From: Pleurodeles waltl
Lineage: Eukaryota > Chordata > Amphibia > Caudata > Salamandridae
Direction of reading: 5' to 3'
Assembly (NCBI RefSeq): GCF_031143425.1
Contig: NC_090442.1
Span: forward strand, 423,415,776 to 423,479,775
Length of the DNA: 64,000 nucleotides
This document shows, piece after piece, positions 32,553 through 43,259 of this stretch. The first letter of the stretch is position 1, and each line of letters begins with the position of its first letter. A model generated the notes under the pieces. That model saw only the letters and a list, made by a program, of their open reading frames with translations, made no database searches and had not been told where the DNA came from. A program made the position numbers and the translations under genes.

Positions 32553-35500
32553 AAGAGGTAGGAGGGGGGGGGAGGGGTCAGCTGGGGGCGAATGGGAGCT
32601 GGGGGGCGGGGGCGTGCAGGAGGTCACGGCGGGAAAGCGCGAGGGAGGGGGGGGACAGGTAGAGTGAGAGGAGCTGGGGGAGGGGGTTTAGGGTGGAGGA
32701 GGGTGAGTGTTAGGAGGTTTGGAGATTAGGGAGAGAGATAGGAGTAGGGTTGTGAGGATAGGGGAGGGGGGGTTGTAGAGGTGGGTGAGGGAGAGAGGTA
32801 GAGTGAGAGGATAGGGAGATAGGTAGTAGAGGGGGTGGCGGGAGGGGGGGAGAGATAGAGAAATAGATAGAGAAAATAGATAGAGAAGTCGATAGATAGG
32901 GAAATAGATAGATAGACAGATAGGTAGGTAGGAGGAGGTGGAGAGTGGGGGAGTTAGATAGTGAGATAGGGAGCTAGAGAGATAGGAAGATAGGAGGAGT
33001 GAGGGAGGTAGATAGCGAACGGGTTAGCTAGGGGTGAGAGAGGGGGAGGCGAGTGAGGGAGGGGGATGAGGAAGGAGCAGGAGGGCAGGCTCGGGGGAAG
33101 AAGACGGAGGAGGTAGAAGAGCCGAAGACAGGAGAACAGAAGACAGAAGAACAGAAGAACAGAAGAACAGAAGAACAGAAGATCGGAAGAGCAGAAGAAC
33201 AGAGAAGAACAGAGAAGAACAGAGAAGAACAGAGAAGAACCGAGAAGAAGAACACAGAAGCACTGAGAAGAACAGAGAAGAAGAACACAGAAGACCGGAA
33301 GAACACAGAAGAACAGAAGGGAAGAACAGAAGAACAGAAGAGAAGAACAGAAGAACACAGAAGAAGATTGCAGAGGGGGAGCGAGGAGGAAGAGACAGAG
33401 AGGAGGAAAAGAAGCAGGAGCAGGAGAGAAGGTGAGTGGCGCGGGGCAGGGCGAGGGGCTGGGAGGAGGGGGGTACTTACAGTTAGGTGGGTCTCAGGAA
33501 CACAGGAACTCGGGAACTTGGAGGAGCTGCAGCGGCAGGGGGAGCGACCTACCCTTGGGTCAAGGGTCGCTACCACTGTCGCGCAGCGGCCGCCATAAGA
33601 GGTAGGAGGGGGGGGGAGGGGTCAGCTGGGGGCGAATGGGAGCTGGGGGGCGGGGGCGTGCAGGAGGTCGCGGCGGGAAAGCGCGAGGGGGGGGGACAGG
33701 TAGAGTGAGAGGAGCTGGGGGAGGGGGTTTAGGGTGGAGGAGGGTGAGTGTTAGGAGGTTTGGAGATTAGGGAGAGAGATAGGAGTAGGGTTGTGAGGAT
33801 AGGGGAGGGGGGGTTGTAGAGGTGGGTGAGGGAGAGAGGTAGAGTGAGAGGATAGGGAGATAGGTAGTAGAGGGGGTGGCGGGAGGGGGGGAGAGATAGA
33901 GAAATAGATAGAGAAAATAGATAGAGAAGTCGATAGATAGGGAAATAGATAGATAGACAGATAGGTAGGTAGGAGGAGGTGGAGAGTGGGGGAGTTAGAT
34001 AGTGAGATAGGGAGCTAGAGAGATAGGAAGATAGGAGGAGTGAGGGAGGTAGATAGCGAACGGGTTAGCTAGGGGTGAGAGAGGGGGAGGCGAGTGAGGG
34101 AGGGGGATGAGGAAGGAGCAGGAGGGCAGGCTCGGGGGAAGAAGACGGAGGAGGTAGAAGAGCCGAAGACAGGAGAACAGAAGACAGAAGAACAGAAGAA
34201 CAGAAGAACAGAAGAACAGAAGAACAGAAGAACAGAAGATCGGAAGAGCAGAAGAACAGAGAAGAAGAACACAGAAGCACTGAGAAGAACAGAGAAGAAG
34301 AACACAGAAGACCGGAAGAACACAGAAGAACAGAAGGGAAGAACAGAAGAACAGAAGAGAAGAACAGAAGAACACAGAAGAAGATTGCAGAGGGGGAGCG
34401 AGGAGGAAGAGACAGAGAGGAGGAAAAGAAGCAGGAGCAGGAGAGAAGGTGAGTGGCGCGGGGCAGGGCGAGGGGCTGGGAGGAGGGGGGTACTTACAGT
34501 TAGGTGGGTCTCAGGAACACAGGAACTCGGGAACTTGGAGGAGCTGCAGCGGCAGGGGGAGCGACCTACCCTTGGGTCAAGGGTCGCTACCACTGTCGCG
34601 CAGCGGCCGCCATAAGAGGTAGGAGGGGGGGGAGGGGTCAGCTGGGGGCGAATGGGAGCTGGGGGGCGGGGCGTGCAGGAGGTCGCGGCGGGAAAGCGCG
34701 AGGGAGGGGGGGGGGACAGGTAGAGTGAGAGGAGCTGGGGGAGGGGGTTTAGGGTGGAGGAGGGTGAGTGTTAGGAGGTTTGGAGATTAGGGAGAGAGAT
34801 AGGAGTAGGGTTGTGAGGATAGGGGAGGGGGGGTTGTAGAGGTGGGTGAGGGAGAGAGGTAGAGTGAGAGGATAGGGAGATAGGTAGTAGAGGGGGTGGC
34901 GGGAGGGGGGGAGAGATAGAGAAATAGATAGAGAAAATAGATAGAGAAGTCGATAGATAGGGAAATAGATAGATAGACAGATAGGTAGGTAGGAGGAGGT
35001 GGAGAGTGGGGGAGTTAGATAGTGAGATAGGGAGCTAGAGAGATAGGAAGATAGGAGGAGTGAGGGAGGTAGATAGCGAACGGGTTAGCTAGGGGTGAGA
35101 GAGGGGGAGGCGAGTGAGGGAGGGGGATGAGGAAGGAGCAGGAGGGCAGGCTCGGGGGAAGAAGACGGAGGAGGTAGAAGAGCCGAAGACAGGAGAACAG
35201 AAGACAGAAGAACAGAAGAACAGAAGAACAGAAGAACAGAAGAACAGAAGAACAGAAGATCGGAAGAGCAGAAGAACAGAGAAGAACAGAGAAGAACAGA
35301 GAAGAACAGAGAAGAAGAACACAGAAGCACCGAGAAGACCAGAGAAGAAGAACACAGAAGACCGGAAGAACACAGAAGAACAGAAGGGAAGAACAGAAGA
35401 ACAGAAGAGAAGAACAGAAGAACACAGAAGAAGATTGCAGAGGGGGAGCGAGGAGGAAGAGACAGAGAGGAGGAAAAGAAGCAGGAGCAGGAGAGAAGGT

Positions 35501-37505
35501 GAGTGGCGCGGGGCAGGGCGAGGGGCTGGGAGGAGGGGGGGTACTTACAGTTAGGTGGGTCTCAGGAACACAGGAACTCGGGAACTTGGAGGAGCTGCAG
35601 CGGCAGGGGGAGCGACCTACCCTTGGGTCAAGGGTCGCTACCACTGTCGCGCAGCGGCCGCCATAAGAGGTAGGAGGGGGGGGGAGGGGTCAGCTGGGGG
35701 CGAATGGGAGCTGGGGGGCGGGGGCGTGCAGGAGGTCGCGGCGGGAAAGCGCGAGGGAGGGGGGGGGGACAGGTAGAGTGAGAGGAGCTGGGGGAGGGGG
35801 TTTAGGGTGGAGGAGGGTGAGTGTTAGGAGGTTTGGAGATTAGGGAGAGAGATAGGAGTAGGGTTGTGAGGATAGGGGAGGGGGGTTGTAGAGGTGGGTG
35901 AGGGAGAGAGGTAGAGTGAGAGGATAGGGAGATAGGTAGTAGAGGGGGTGGCGGGAGGGGGGGAGAGATAGAGAAATAGATAGAGAAAATAGATAGATAA
36001 GTCGATAGATAGGGAAATAGATAGATAGACAGATAGGTAGGTAGGAGGAGGTGGAGAGTGGGGGAGTTAGATAGTGAGATAGGGAGCTAGAGAGATAGGA
36101 AGATAGGAGGAGTGAGGGAGGTAGATAGCGAACGGGTTAGCTAGGGGTGAGAGAGGGGGAGGCGAGTGAGGGAGGGGGATGAGGAAGGAGCAGGAGGGCA
36201 GGCTCGGGGGAAGAAGACGGAGGAGGTAGAAGAGCCGAAGACAGGAGAACAGAAGACAGAAGACCAGAAGACCAGAAGAACAGAAGAACAGAAGAACAGA
36301 AGAACAGAAGAACAGAAGAACAGAAGATCGGAAGAGCAGAAGAGCAGAGAAGAACAGAGAAGAACCGAGAAGAAGAACACAGAAGCACCGAGAAGAACAG
36401 AGAAGAAGAACACAGAAGACCGGAAGAACACAGAAGAACAGAAGAACAGAAGAGAAGAACAGAAGAACACAGAAGAAGATTGCAGAGGGGGAGCGAGGAG
36501 GAAGAGACAGAGAGGAGGAAAAGAAGCAGGAGAGAAGGTGAGTGGCGCGGGGCAGGGCGAGGGGCTGGGAGGAGGGGGGGTACTTACAGTTAGGTGGGTC
36601 TCAGGAACACAGGAACTCGGGAACTTGGAGGAGCGGCAGGGGGAGCGACCTACCCTTGGGTCAAGGGTCGCTACCACTGTCGCGCAGCGGCCGCCATAAG
36701 AGGTAGGAGGGGGGGGGAGGGGTCAGCTGGGGGCGAATGGGAGCTGGGGGGCGGGGGCGTGCAGGAGGTCGCGGCGGGAAAGCGCGAGGGAGGGGGGGGA
36801 CAGGTAGAGTGAGAGGAGCTGGGGGAGGGGGTTTAGGGTGGAGGAGGGTGAGTGTTAGGAGGTTTGGAGATTAGGGAGAGAGATAGGAGTAGGGTTGTGA
36901 GGATAGGGGAGGGGGGGTTGTAGAGGTGGGTGAGGGAGAGAGGTAGAGTGAGAGGATAGGGAGATAGGTAGTAGAGGGGGTGGCGGGAGGGGGGGAGAGA
37001 TAGAGAAATAGATAGAGAAAATAGATAGAGAAGTCGATAGATAGGGAAATAGATAGATAGACAGATAGGTAGGTAGGAGGAGGTGGAGAGTGGGGGAGTT
37101 AGATAGTGAGATAGGGAGCTAGAGAGATAGGAAGATAGGAGGAGTGAGGGAGGTAGATAGCGAACGGGTTAGCTAGGGGTGAGAGAGGGGGAGGCGAGTG
37201 AGGGAGGGGGATGAGGAAGGAGCAGGAGGGCAGGCTCGGGGGAAGAAGACGGAGGAGGTAGAAGAGCCGAAGACAGGAGAACAGAAGACAGAAGAACAGA
37301 AGAACAGAAGAACAGAAGAACAGAAGAACAGAAGATCGGAAGAGCAGAAGAACAGAGAAGAACAGAGAAGAACAGAGAAGAACCGAGAAGAAGAACACAG
37401 AAGCACCGAGAAGAACAGAGAAGAAGAACACAGAAGACCGGAAGAACACAGAAGAACAGAAGGGAAGAACAGAAGAACAGAAGAGAAGAACAGAAGAACA
37501 CAGAA
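32553..37505 (-). repeat. ~1.03-kb LINE 5' monomers, about 4.8 tandem copies
   Basis: The marker CGCCATAAGAGGTAGGAGG recurs with CAT at 32550, 33594, 34611, 35662 and 36695, giving spacings of 1,044, 1,017, 1,051 and 1,033 bp. Each monomer is G-rich on the plus strand, with GATA-type short repeats and a long AGAACAGAAG purine tract whose copy number explains the length differences. On the LINE strand each unit contains TTATGGCGGCCGC, close to a YY1 site, next to an ATG, and CTAACTGTAAGTACC, a donor-like sequence. The outermost copy stops within the purine tract at about 37505. Long ORFs on both strands here come from the repeats. Confidence 0.9.
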
Positions 37506-37510
37506 AACAC

Positions 37511-37780
37511 AGCCAATGTAACCCTCTAAATCAGGGCTCTTTCTCTCTCTCAAACGCACATCTTCTCTCTGCCTATCACATGCAAACGATGAGCACTGGG
37601 GTCCTGGCTAGCAAGATCCCAGTGAGACAGGCAAAACACACTGACATATAGGTTTTAATCTATGAGCACTGGGGTTCTGGCTAGCAGGATCCCAGTGACA
37701 CAGTAAAAACACACTGACAGACACTCACAAACAGGCCAAAAGTGGGGGTAACCATGCTAGAAAAAGGCTACTTTCTCACA
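37511..37780 (-). other. Terminal fragment of a related LTR
   Basis: Contains two ~75-bp imperfect direct repeats (GAGCACTGGGGTCCTGGCTA near 37589 and 37664) and ends CCAAAAGTGGGGGTAACCAT then CTACTTTCTCACA. This resembles the outer end of the 37788-40461 LTR (GCTGGGGCCTGGTTAGCAGG, AAAAAGTGGGGGG, CATTTCTTTACA), so it is probably a truncated, related LTR. No gene. Confidence 0.5.
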
Positions 37781-37782
37781 GG

Positions 37783-37787
37783 GATCG
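37783..37787. repeat. Target-site duplication GATCG (left)
   Basis: GATCG directly before the LTR start TGTAGGAAG. The same five bases follow the other LTR at 45945-45949. Five-base duplications are typical of Gypsy-type and some retroviral integrases. Confidence 0.93.
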
Positions 37788-40461
37788 TGTAGGAAGTTGG
37801 CTCTGTATGTGCTATTTCAAAGTAAGGAATAGCATGCACAGAGTCCAAGGGTTCCCCTTAGAGGTAAGATAGTGGCAAAAAGAGATAATACTAATGCTCT
37901 ATTTTGTGGTAGTGTGGTCGAGCAGTAGGCTTATCCAAGGAGTAGTGTTAAGCATTTGTTGTACATACACATAGACAATAAATGAGGTACACACACTCAG
38001 AGACAAATCCAGCCAATAGGTTTTTGTATAGAAAAATATCTTTTCTTAGTTTATTTTAAGAACCACAGGTTCAAATTCTACATGTAATATCTCATTCGAA
38101 AGGTATTGCAGGTAAGTACTTTAGGAACTTCAAATCATCAAAATTGCATGTATACTTTTCAAGTTATTCACAAGTAGCTGTTTTAAAAGTGGACACAGTG
38201 CAATTTTCACAGTTCCTAGGGGAGGTAAGTATTTGTTAGTTTAACCAGGTAAGTAAGACACTTACAGGGCTTAGTTCTTGGTCCAAGGTAGCCCACCGTT
38301 GGGGGTTCAGAGCAACCCCAAAGTCACCACACCAGCAGCCCAGGGCCGGTCAGGTGCAGAGTTCAAAGTGGTGCCCAAAACGCATAGGCTAGAATGGAGA
38401 GAAGGGGGTGCCCCGGTTCCGGTCTGCTTGCAGGTAAGTACCCGCGTCTTCGGAGGGCAGACCAGGGGGGTTTTGTAGGGCACCGGGGGGGACACAAGTC
38501 CACACAGAAATTTCACCCTCAGCGGCGCGGGGGCGGCCGGGTGCAGTGTAGAAACAAGCGTCGGGTTCGCAATGTTAGTCTATGAGAGATCTCGGGATCT
38601 CTTCAGCGCTGCAGGCAGGCAAGGGGGGGATTCCTCGGGGAAACCTCCACTTGGACAAGGGAGAGGGACTCCTGGGGGTCACTTCTCCAGTGAAAGTCCG
38701 GTCCTTCAGGTCCTGGGGGCTGCGGGTGCAGGGTCTCTCCCAGGCGTCGGGACTTTAGGTTCAAAGAGTCACGGTCAGGGGAAGCCTCGGGATTCCCTCT
38801 GCAGGCGGCGCTGTGGGGGCAGGTTTTGGTACTCACAGTATCAGAGTAGTCCTGGGGTCCCGCCTGAGGTGTCGGATCTCCACCAGCCGAGTCGGGGTCG
38901 CCGGGTGCAGTGTTGCAAGTCTCACGCTTCTTGCGGGGAGCTTGCAGGGTTCTTTAAAGCTGCTGGAAACAAAGTTGCAGCTTTTCTTGGAGCAGGTCCG
39001 CTGTCCTCGGGAGTTTCTTGTCTTTTCGAAGCAGGGGCAGTCCTCAGAGGATGTCGAGGTCGCTGGTCCCTTTGGAAGGCGTCGCTGGAGCAGGATCTTT
39101 GGAAGGCAGGAGACAGGCCGGTGAGTTTCTGGAGCCAAGGCAGTTGTCGTCTTCTGGTCTTCCGCTGCAGGGGTTTTCAGCTGGGCAGTCCTTCTTCTTG
39201 TAGTTGCAGGAATCTAATTTTCTAGGGTTCAGGGTAGCCCTTAAATACTAAATTTAAGGGCGTGTTTAGGTCTGGGGGGTTAGTAGCCAATGGCTACTAG
39301 CCCTGAGGGTGGGTACACCCTCTTTGTGCCTCCTCCCAAGGGGAGGGGGTCACAATCCTAACCCTATTGGGGGAATCCTCCATCTGCAAGATGGAGGATT
39401 TCTAAAAGTTAGAGTCACTTCAGCTCAGGACACCTTAGGGGCTGTCCTGACTGGCCAGTGACTCCTCCTTGTTTTTCTCATTATTTTCTCCGGCCTTGCC
39501 GCCAAAAGTGGGGCCTGGCCGGAGGGGGCGGGCAACTCCACTAGCTGGAGTGTCCTGCTGGGTTGGCACAAAGGAGGTGAGCCTTTGAGGCTCACCGCCA
39601 GGTGTGACAATTCCTGCCTGGGGGAGATGTTAGCATCTCCACCCAGTGCAGGCTTTGTTACTGGCCTCAGAGTGACAAAGGCACTCTCCCCATGGGGCCA
39701 GCAACATGTCTCGGTTTGTGGCAGGCTGCTAAAACTAGTCAGCCTACACAGATAGTCGGTTAAGTTTCAGGGGGCACCTCTAAGGTGCCCTCTGGGGTGT
39801 ATTTTACAATAAAATGTACACTGGCATCAGTGTGCATTTATTGTGCTGAGAAGTTTGATACCAAACTTCCCAGTTTTCAGTGTAGCCATTATGGTGCTGT
39901 GGAGTTCGTGTTTGACAAACTCCCAGACCATATACTCTTATGGCTACCCTGCACTTACAATGTCTAAGGTTTTGTTTAGACACTGTAGGGGTACCATGCT
40001 CATGCACTGGTACCCTCACCTATGGTATAGTGCACCCTGCCTTAGGGCTGTAAGGCCTGCTAGAGGGGTGTCTTACCTATACTGCATAGGCAGTGAGAGG
40101 CTGGCATGGCACCCTGAGGGGAGTGCCATGTCGACTTACTCGTTTTGTCCTCACTAGCACACACAAGCTGGCCAGCAGGGTGTCTGTGCTGAGTGAGAGG
40201 TCTCCAGGGTGGCATAAGACATGCTGCAGCCCTTAGAGACCTTCCTTGGCATCAGGGCCCTTGGTACTAGAAGTACCAGTTACAAGGGACTTATCTGAAT
40301 GCCAGGGTGTGCCAATTGTGGATACAATGGTACATTTTAGGTGAAGGAACACTGGTGCTGGGGCCTGGTTAGCAGGGTCCCAGCACACTTCTCAGTCAAG
40401 TCAGCATCAGTATCAGGCAAAAAGTGGGGGGGGGACTGCAACAGGGAGCCATTTCTTTACA
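37788..40461 (-). repeat. 3' LTR (in element orientation)
   Basis: Ends with the short inverted bases TGTA...TACA. It contains AT-rich parts, GC-rich parts (38400-39200) and an inverted repeat CCTCCATCTGCAAGATGGAGG near 39379-39400. ORFs of up to 217 codons lie inside but lack recognisable motifs. The other LTR has an 11-bp insertion (near 44290) relative to this one. Confidence 0.93.
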
Positions 40462-40485
40462 CAAGCCCCCCCCAGCCTACAGGCC
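40462..40485 (-). promoter_or_regulatory. Polypurine tract of the gag-only LTR element
   Basis: On the element strand TGGGGGGGGCTTG directly precedes the 3' LTR start TGTAAAGAAATGG. Its position and purine content fit the plus-strand primer of reverse transcription. Confidence 0.65.
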
Positions 40486-40579
40486 AGGAGACTCAGCCCA
40501 AGCTGGGAGAGTCTTCCTAGTCTGTCAGGCGAGGAAGAGTAGGAGAAATAGGCTGGTTAGTTGCAGGGCCTACTCTGCC

Positions 40580-42988
40580 TCACATCCTTCTGTTCAGGTC
40601 ATTCCCTTTGGGGAACCGACCCACTTCCACAGTGATAGGACCTAGTCTGAATTGCCTCTTGTCTGCCTCTTCAATGTCTCCACCCATTCTTTCTATTTTG
40701 GTCTTAGAGGTGTCCACCTCTGCTAACCTTATCTTGGCCAGGGTCACCCCTAGCTTACCCAGAGAGGTTACCCAGAGCTGGAGTAACCCCACCATGACCA
40801 ATAGGGTCAGGGGGCCTAACTTGCCATTTGGCATGGGGTCAGACCACCATGCTAAGGATAGTGCAGCCATAAAGGCTAACACCCAGCAGAGGCCACTGAC
40901 AGCTGTCAGTGCCCAGAACCACACCTTTAGCTCTTCACCTAAAAGGGAAGGGGCTAAGTTACAGGCTTCTTTGGGTTCAGGTTGCCTGTCTGCTGTATTG
41001 GAGTGGGGGGTTACCACATCTCGTAGTAAACACCCTTCTTCCACTCTTTCTTCTGTTAGCTGAGGAGCCACCCACTCAGGTTTAACAGTTGCCTGACTAG
41101 CCAGGACTTCTTGTGGGTCAGGTTGGACTTTATCAGGGCCATTTTTGGAGTTCTCCCCTACTGGAGCAGAATCTCCTTGGCTTGCTGTAACCTTGGCTAA
41201 AGGTTGTCCACCCTTCCTACTCTGTTTTCTTTTCTTCTTCTTCTGGGGCCTGCTTGCATTTACTGCAGAGGCAGGACTTCCAGAATCCTTGGGAGAGGAC
41301 TGGCACTGGACCAGTTTCTCTCTTGGGCTCTGACTAACCTCTGGGTAGTCATTTCCAAGGAGACAATCAAGGGGGAGGTCTGTACTGACTACTACCCTTC
41401 TCCAGCTAAGAGTGCCACCCACTTCTATGGGCACTAAAGCCACAGGCCTCTTAGTGACCCTGTCTAGGCTAACTCTTACCCTGGCAGTCTCACCTGGGAG
41501 GTACTGGTTTGAGAGCACCAGCCTGTCATGCACAATAGTGTGACTGGCACAAGTGTCCCTCAGGGCAGTGGTTGGGATTCCATTCACCAGTAGGTGGTGG
41601 AAGTGTCTACTTCCCTCTGGAATCTCCAACTCACCTGTTGGGCCCTGTTTCCAGTTGAAGGCTAGGAAGACCTCCTCATCTGAGGAGTCATCTCCCATGG
41701 CTACACTGGTTACCCCTGGAATTTTGTTCTGGGGTTTGTTTTTGGGACAAGAAGTGTCCTTGGTGTGGTGCCCAGACTGTTTACAGTTGTGGCACCATGC
41801 CTTAGTGGCATCCCAGTTCTTACCCTGGTACCCACCTTTGTTTTGGGTTGTGTCTTGGGGCCCACCCACCTGTTCTGGTTTTTGGGGGCCTACAGAGGAC
41901 TCTTTTTCTTTGTTTCTAGTGTCACCCACTTTCTCCTGGGGAGTTTTTGTAACCCCTTTCTTTTGGTCACCCCCAGTGGAAGTTTTGGTTACCCTAGTCT
42001 TGACCCAGTGGTCTGCCTTCTTTCCCAATTCTTGGGGAAAAATTGGACCTAGGTCTACCAGATACTGATGCAACTTTTCATTGAAGCAGTTACTTAAAAT
42101 GTGTTCTTTCATAAACAAATTATAAAGCCCAACATAGTCACACACTTCATTTCCAGTTAACCAACCATCTAGTGTTTTTACTGAGTAGTCTACAAAATCA
42201 ACCCAGGTCTGGCTCGAGGATTTTTGAGCCCCCCTGAATCTAATTCTATACTCCTCAGTGGAGAATCCAAAGCCCTCAATCAGGGTACCCTTCATGAGGT
42301 CATAAGATTCTGCATCTTTTCCAGAGAGTGTGAGGAGTCTATCCCTACACTTTCCAGTGAACATTTCCCAAAGGAGAGCACCCCAGTGAGATCTGTTCAC
42401 TTTTCTGGTTACACAAGCCCTCTCAAAAGCTGTGAACCATTTGGTGATGTCATCACCATCTTCATATTTTGTTACAATCCCTTTGGGGATTTTTAGGATG
42501 TCAGGAGAATCTCTGACCCTATTTAAGTTGCTGCCACCATTGATGGGACCTAGGCCCATCTCTTTTCTTTCCCTTTCTATGGCTAGGAGCTGCTTTTCCA
42601 AAGCCAATCTTTTGACCATCCTGGCTAACAGGGGGTCATCTTCACTGAGAGCATCCTCAGTGATTTCAGAAATGCTGGACCCTCCTGTGAGGGAAGCAAC
42701 ATTTCTGACTATCATTTTTGGAGACAGGGCTTGAGAGGCCCTGGTCTCTCTATTTAGGACTGGAAGGGGGGAATTGCCCTCCAAGTCACTATTTTCTTCC
42801 TCTGTGAAGTCATCCTCAGAGGGGTTGGCTTTTTCAAACTCTGCCAACAGCTCCTGGAGCTGAATTTTGGTAGGTCTGGAGCCAATGGTTATTTTTTTGA
42901 TATTACAGAGAGACCTTAGCTCCCTCATCTTAAGATGGAGGTAAGGTGTGGTGTCGAGTTCCACCACCTGCATCTCTGTATCAGACAT
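40580..42988 (-). CDS. Gag-like polyprotein with altered retropepsin and two membrane spans (802 aa)
   Basis: Intact ORF from ATG 42988. Residues 1-160 are charged with a helical region (MVKRLALEKQLLAIERERKE). Residues ~165-335 resemble a Gypsy capsid (DDITKWFTAFERACVTRKVN, TWVDFVDYSVKTLDGWL). A Cys/His knuckle lies at ~400-415 (CHNCKQSGHHTKDTSC) with longer spacing than the usual 2-4-4. A retropepsin-like segment spans ~465-550: the active site reads ALRDTCASHTIV, Cys replacing the catalytic Gly, and LDCLLGNDYPE matches the second loop. A Lys/Arg-rich linker (KKKKRKQSRKG, ~573-583) follows. The C-terminus has two hydrophobic spans (~689-715 and ~725-745) and a basic tail. No RT follows. Likely role: particle assembly with possible membrane targeting. 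The membrane part is unusual for Gag and could derive from env or a captured sequence. Confidence 0.88.
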   Translation of the reverse strand: MSDTEMQVVELDTTPYLHLKMRELRSLCNIKKITIGSRPTKIQLQELLAEFEKANPSEDDFTEEENSDLEGNSPLPVLNRETRASQALSPKMIVRNVASLTGGSSISEITEDALSEDDPLLARMVKRLALEKQLLAIERERKEMGLGPINGGSNLNRVRDSPDILKIPKGIVTKYEDGDDITKWFTAFERACVTRKVNRSHWGALLWEMFTGKCRDRLLTLSGKDAESYDLMKGTLIEGFGFSTEEYRIRFRGAQKSSSQTWVDFVDYSVKTLDGWLTGNEVCDYVGLYNLFMKEHILSNCFNEKLHQYLVDLGPIFPQELGKKADHWVKTRVTKTSTGGDQKKGVTKTPQEKVGDTRNKEKESSVGPQKPEQVGGPQDTTQNKGGYQGKNWDATKAWCHNCKQSGHHTKDTSCPKNKPQNKIPGVTSVAMGDDSSDEEVFLAFNWKQGPTGELEIPEGSRHFHHLLVNGIPTTALRDTCASHTIVHDRLVLSNQYLPGETARVRVSLDRVTKRPVALVPIEVGGTLSWRRVVVSTDLPLDCLLGNDYPEVSQSPREKLVQCQSSPKDSGSPASAVNASRPQKKKKRKQSRKGGQPLAKVTASQGDSAPVGENSKNGPDKVQPDPQEVLASQATVKPEWVAPQLTEERVEEGCLLRDVVTPHSNTADRQPEPKEACNLAPSLLGEELKVWFWALTAVSGLCWVLAFMAALSLAWWSDPMPNGKLGPLTLLVMVGLLQLWVTSLGKLGVTLAKIRLAEVDTSKTKIERMGGDIEEADKRQFRLGPITVEVGRFPKGNDLNRRM

Positions 42989-43239
42989 TATTCTGCTAAG
43001 AGTTGGAATACTTTTTTAAGAATCTAAAACTGTTTCTAGAATCTAATTCAAACTTTTAACAAACTTTTAAACTCTAAAAAGACAATGCTAAACAGGGACT
43101 TAACACACAAGGCCCTAGCAGGACTTTTAAGAATTTAGAAAACTTTTCAAATTGCAACAATGAATTTCTAATGACAATTTTGGAATTTGTCGTGTGATCA
43201 GGTATTGGCTGAGTAGTCCAGCAAATGCAAAGTCTTGTA

Positions 43240-43259
43240 CCCCACCGCTGATCCACCAA
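43240..43259 (-). promoter_or_regulatory. Candidate primer-binding site
   Basis: Immediately inside the 5' LTR on the element strand the sequence is TTGGTGGATCAGCGGTGGGG. A TGG start one base in from the LTR edge fits pairing to a tRNA CCA end. I could not assign the tRNA. Confidence 0.4.

Larger units (their letters stand above)
29439..37510 (-). mobile_element. L2/CR1-like LINE with tandem 5' monomers
   Basis: A non-LTR retrotransposon on the minus strand. The 3' end (left side) has (AAATC)4 as read on the plus strand at 29439-29458, adjoining TTTATAAAGCGCGCTACTCA. ORF2 runs 32552 to 29525, and tandem monomers extend to about 37505. No target duplication could be identified, which is common in this group. 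It interrupts or abuts the retroviral 3' LTR. Apart from one frameshift it looks young. Confidence 0.9.

Noticed and set aside
29439..37510. Target-site duplication for the L2/CR1-like LINE
   Set aside because: No convincing direct repeat at the two ends; this LINE group often lacks one, so none is claimed.
33028..37559. ORFs of 100-210 codons on both strands of the LINE monomers (Cys/Ser/Leu-rich or Arg/Glu/Lys-rich)
   Set aside because: They arise from the AGAACAGAAG tract and recur in each monomer with different lengths. No recognisable domain.
38572..39225. 217-codon ORF inside the LTR, repeated in part in the other LTR
   Set aside because: The frame differs between the two LTRs because of an 11-bp indel, and no motif or conservation is evident in the diverged LTR at 63084.
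43240..43259. Assignment of a specific tRNA to the primer-binding site
   Set aside because: The sequence fits a CCA-end pairing but I could not match a tRNA with confidence.
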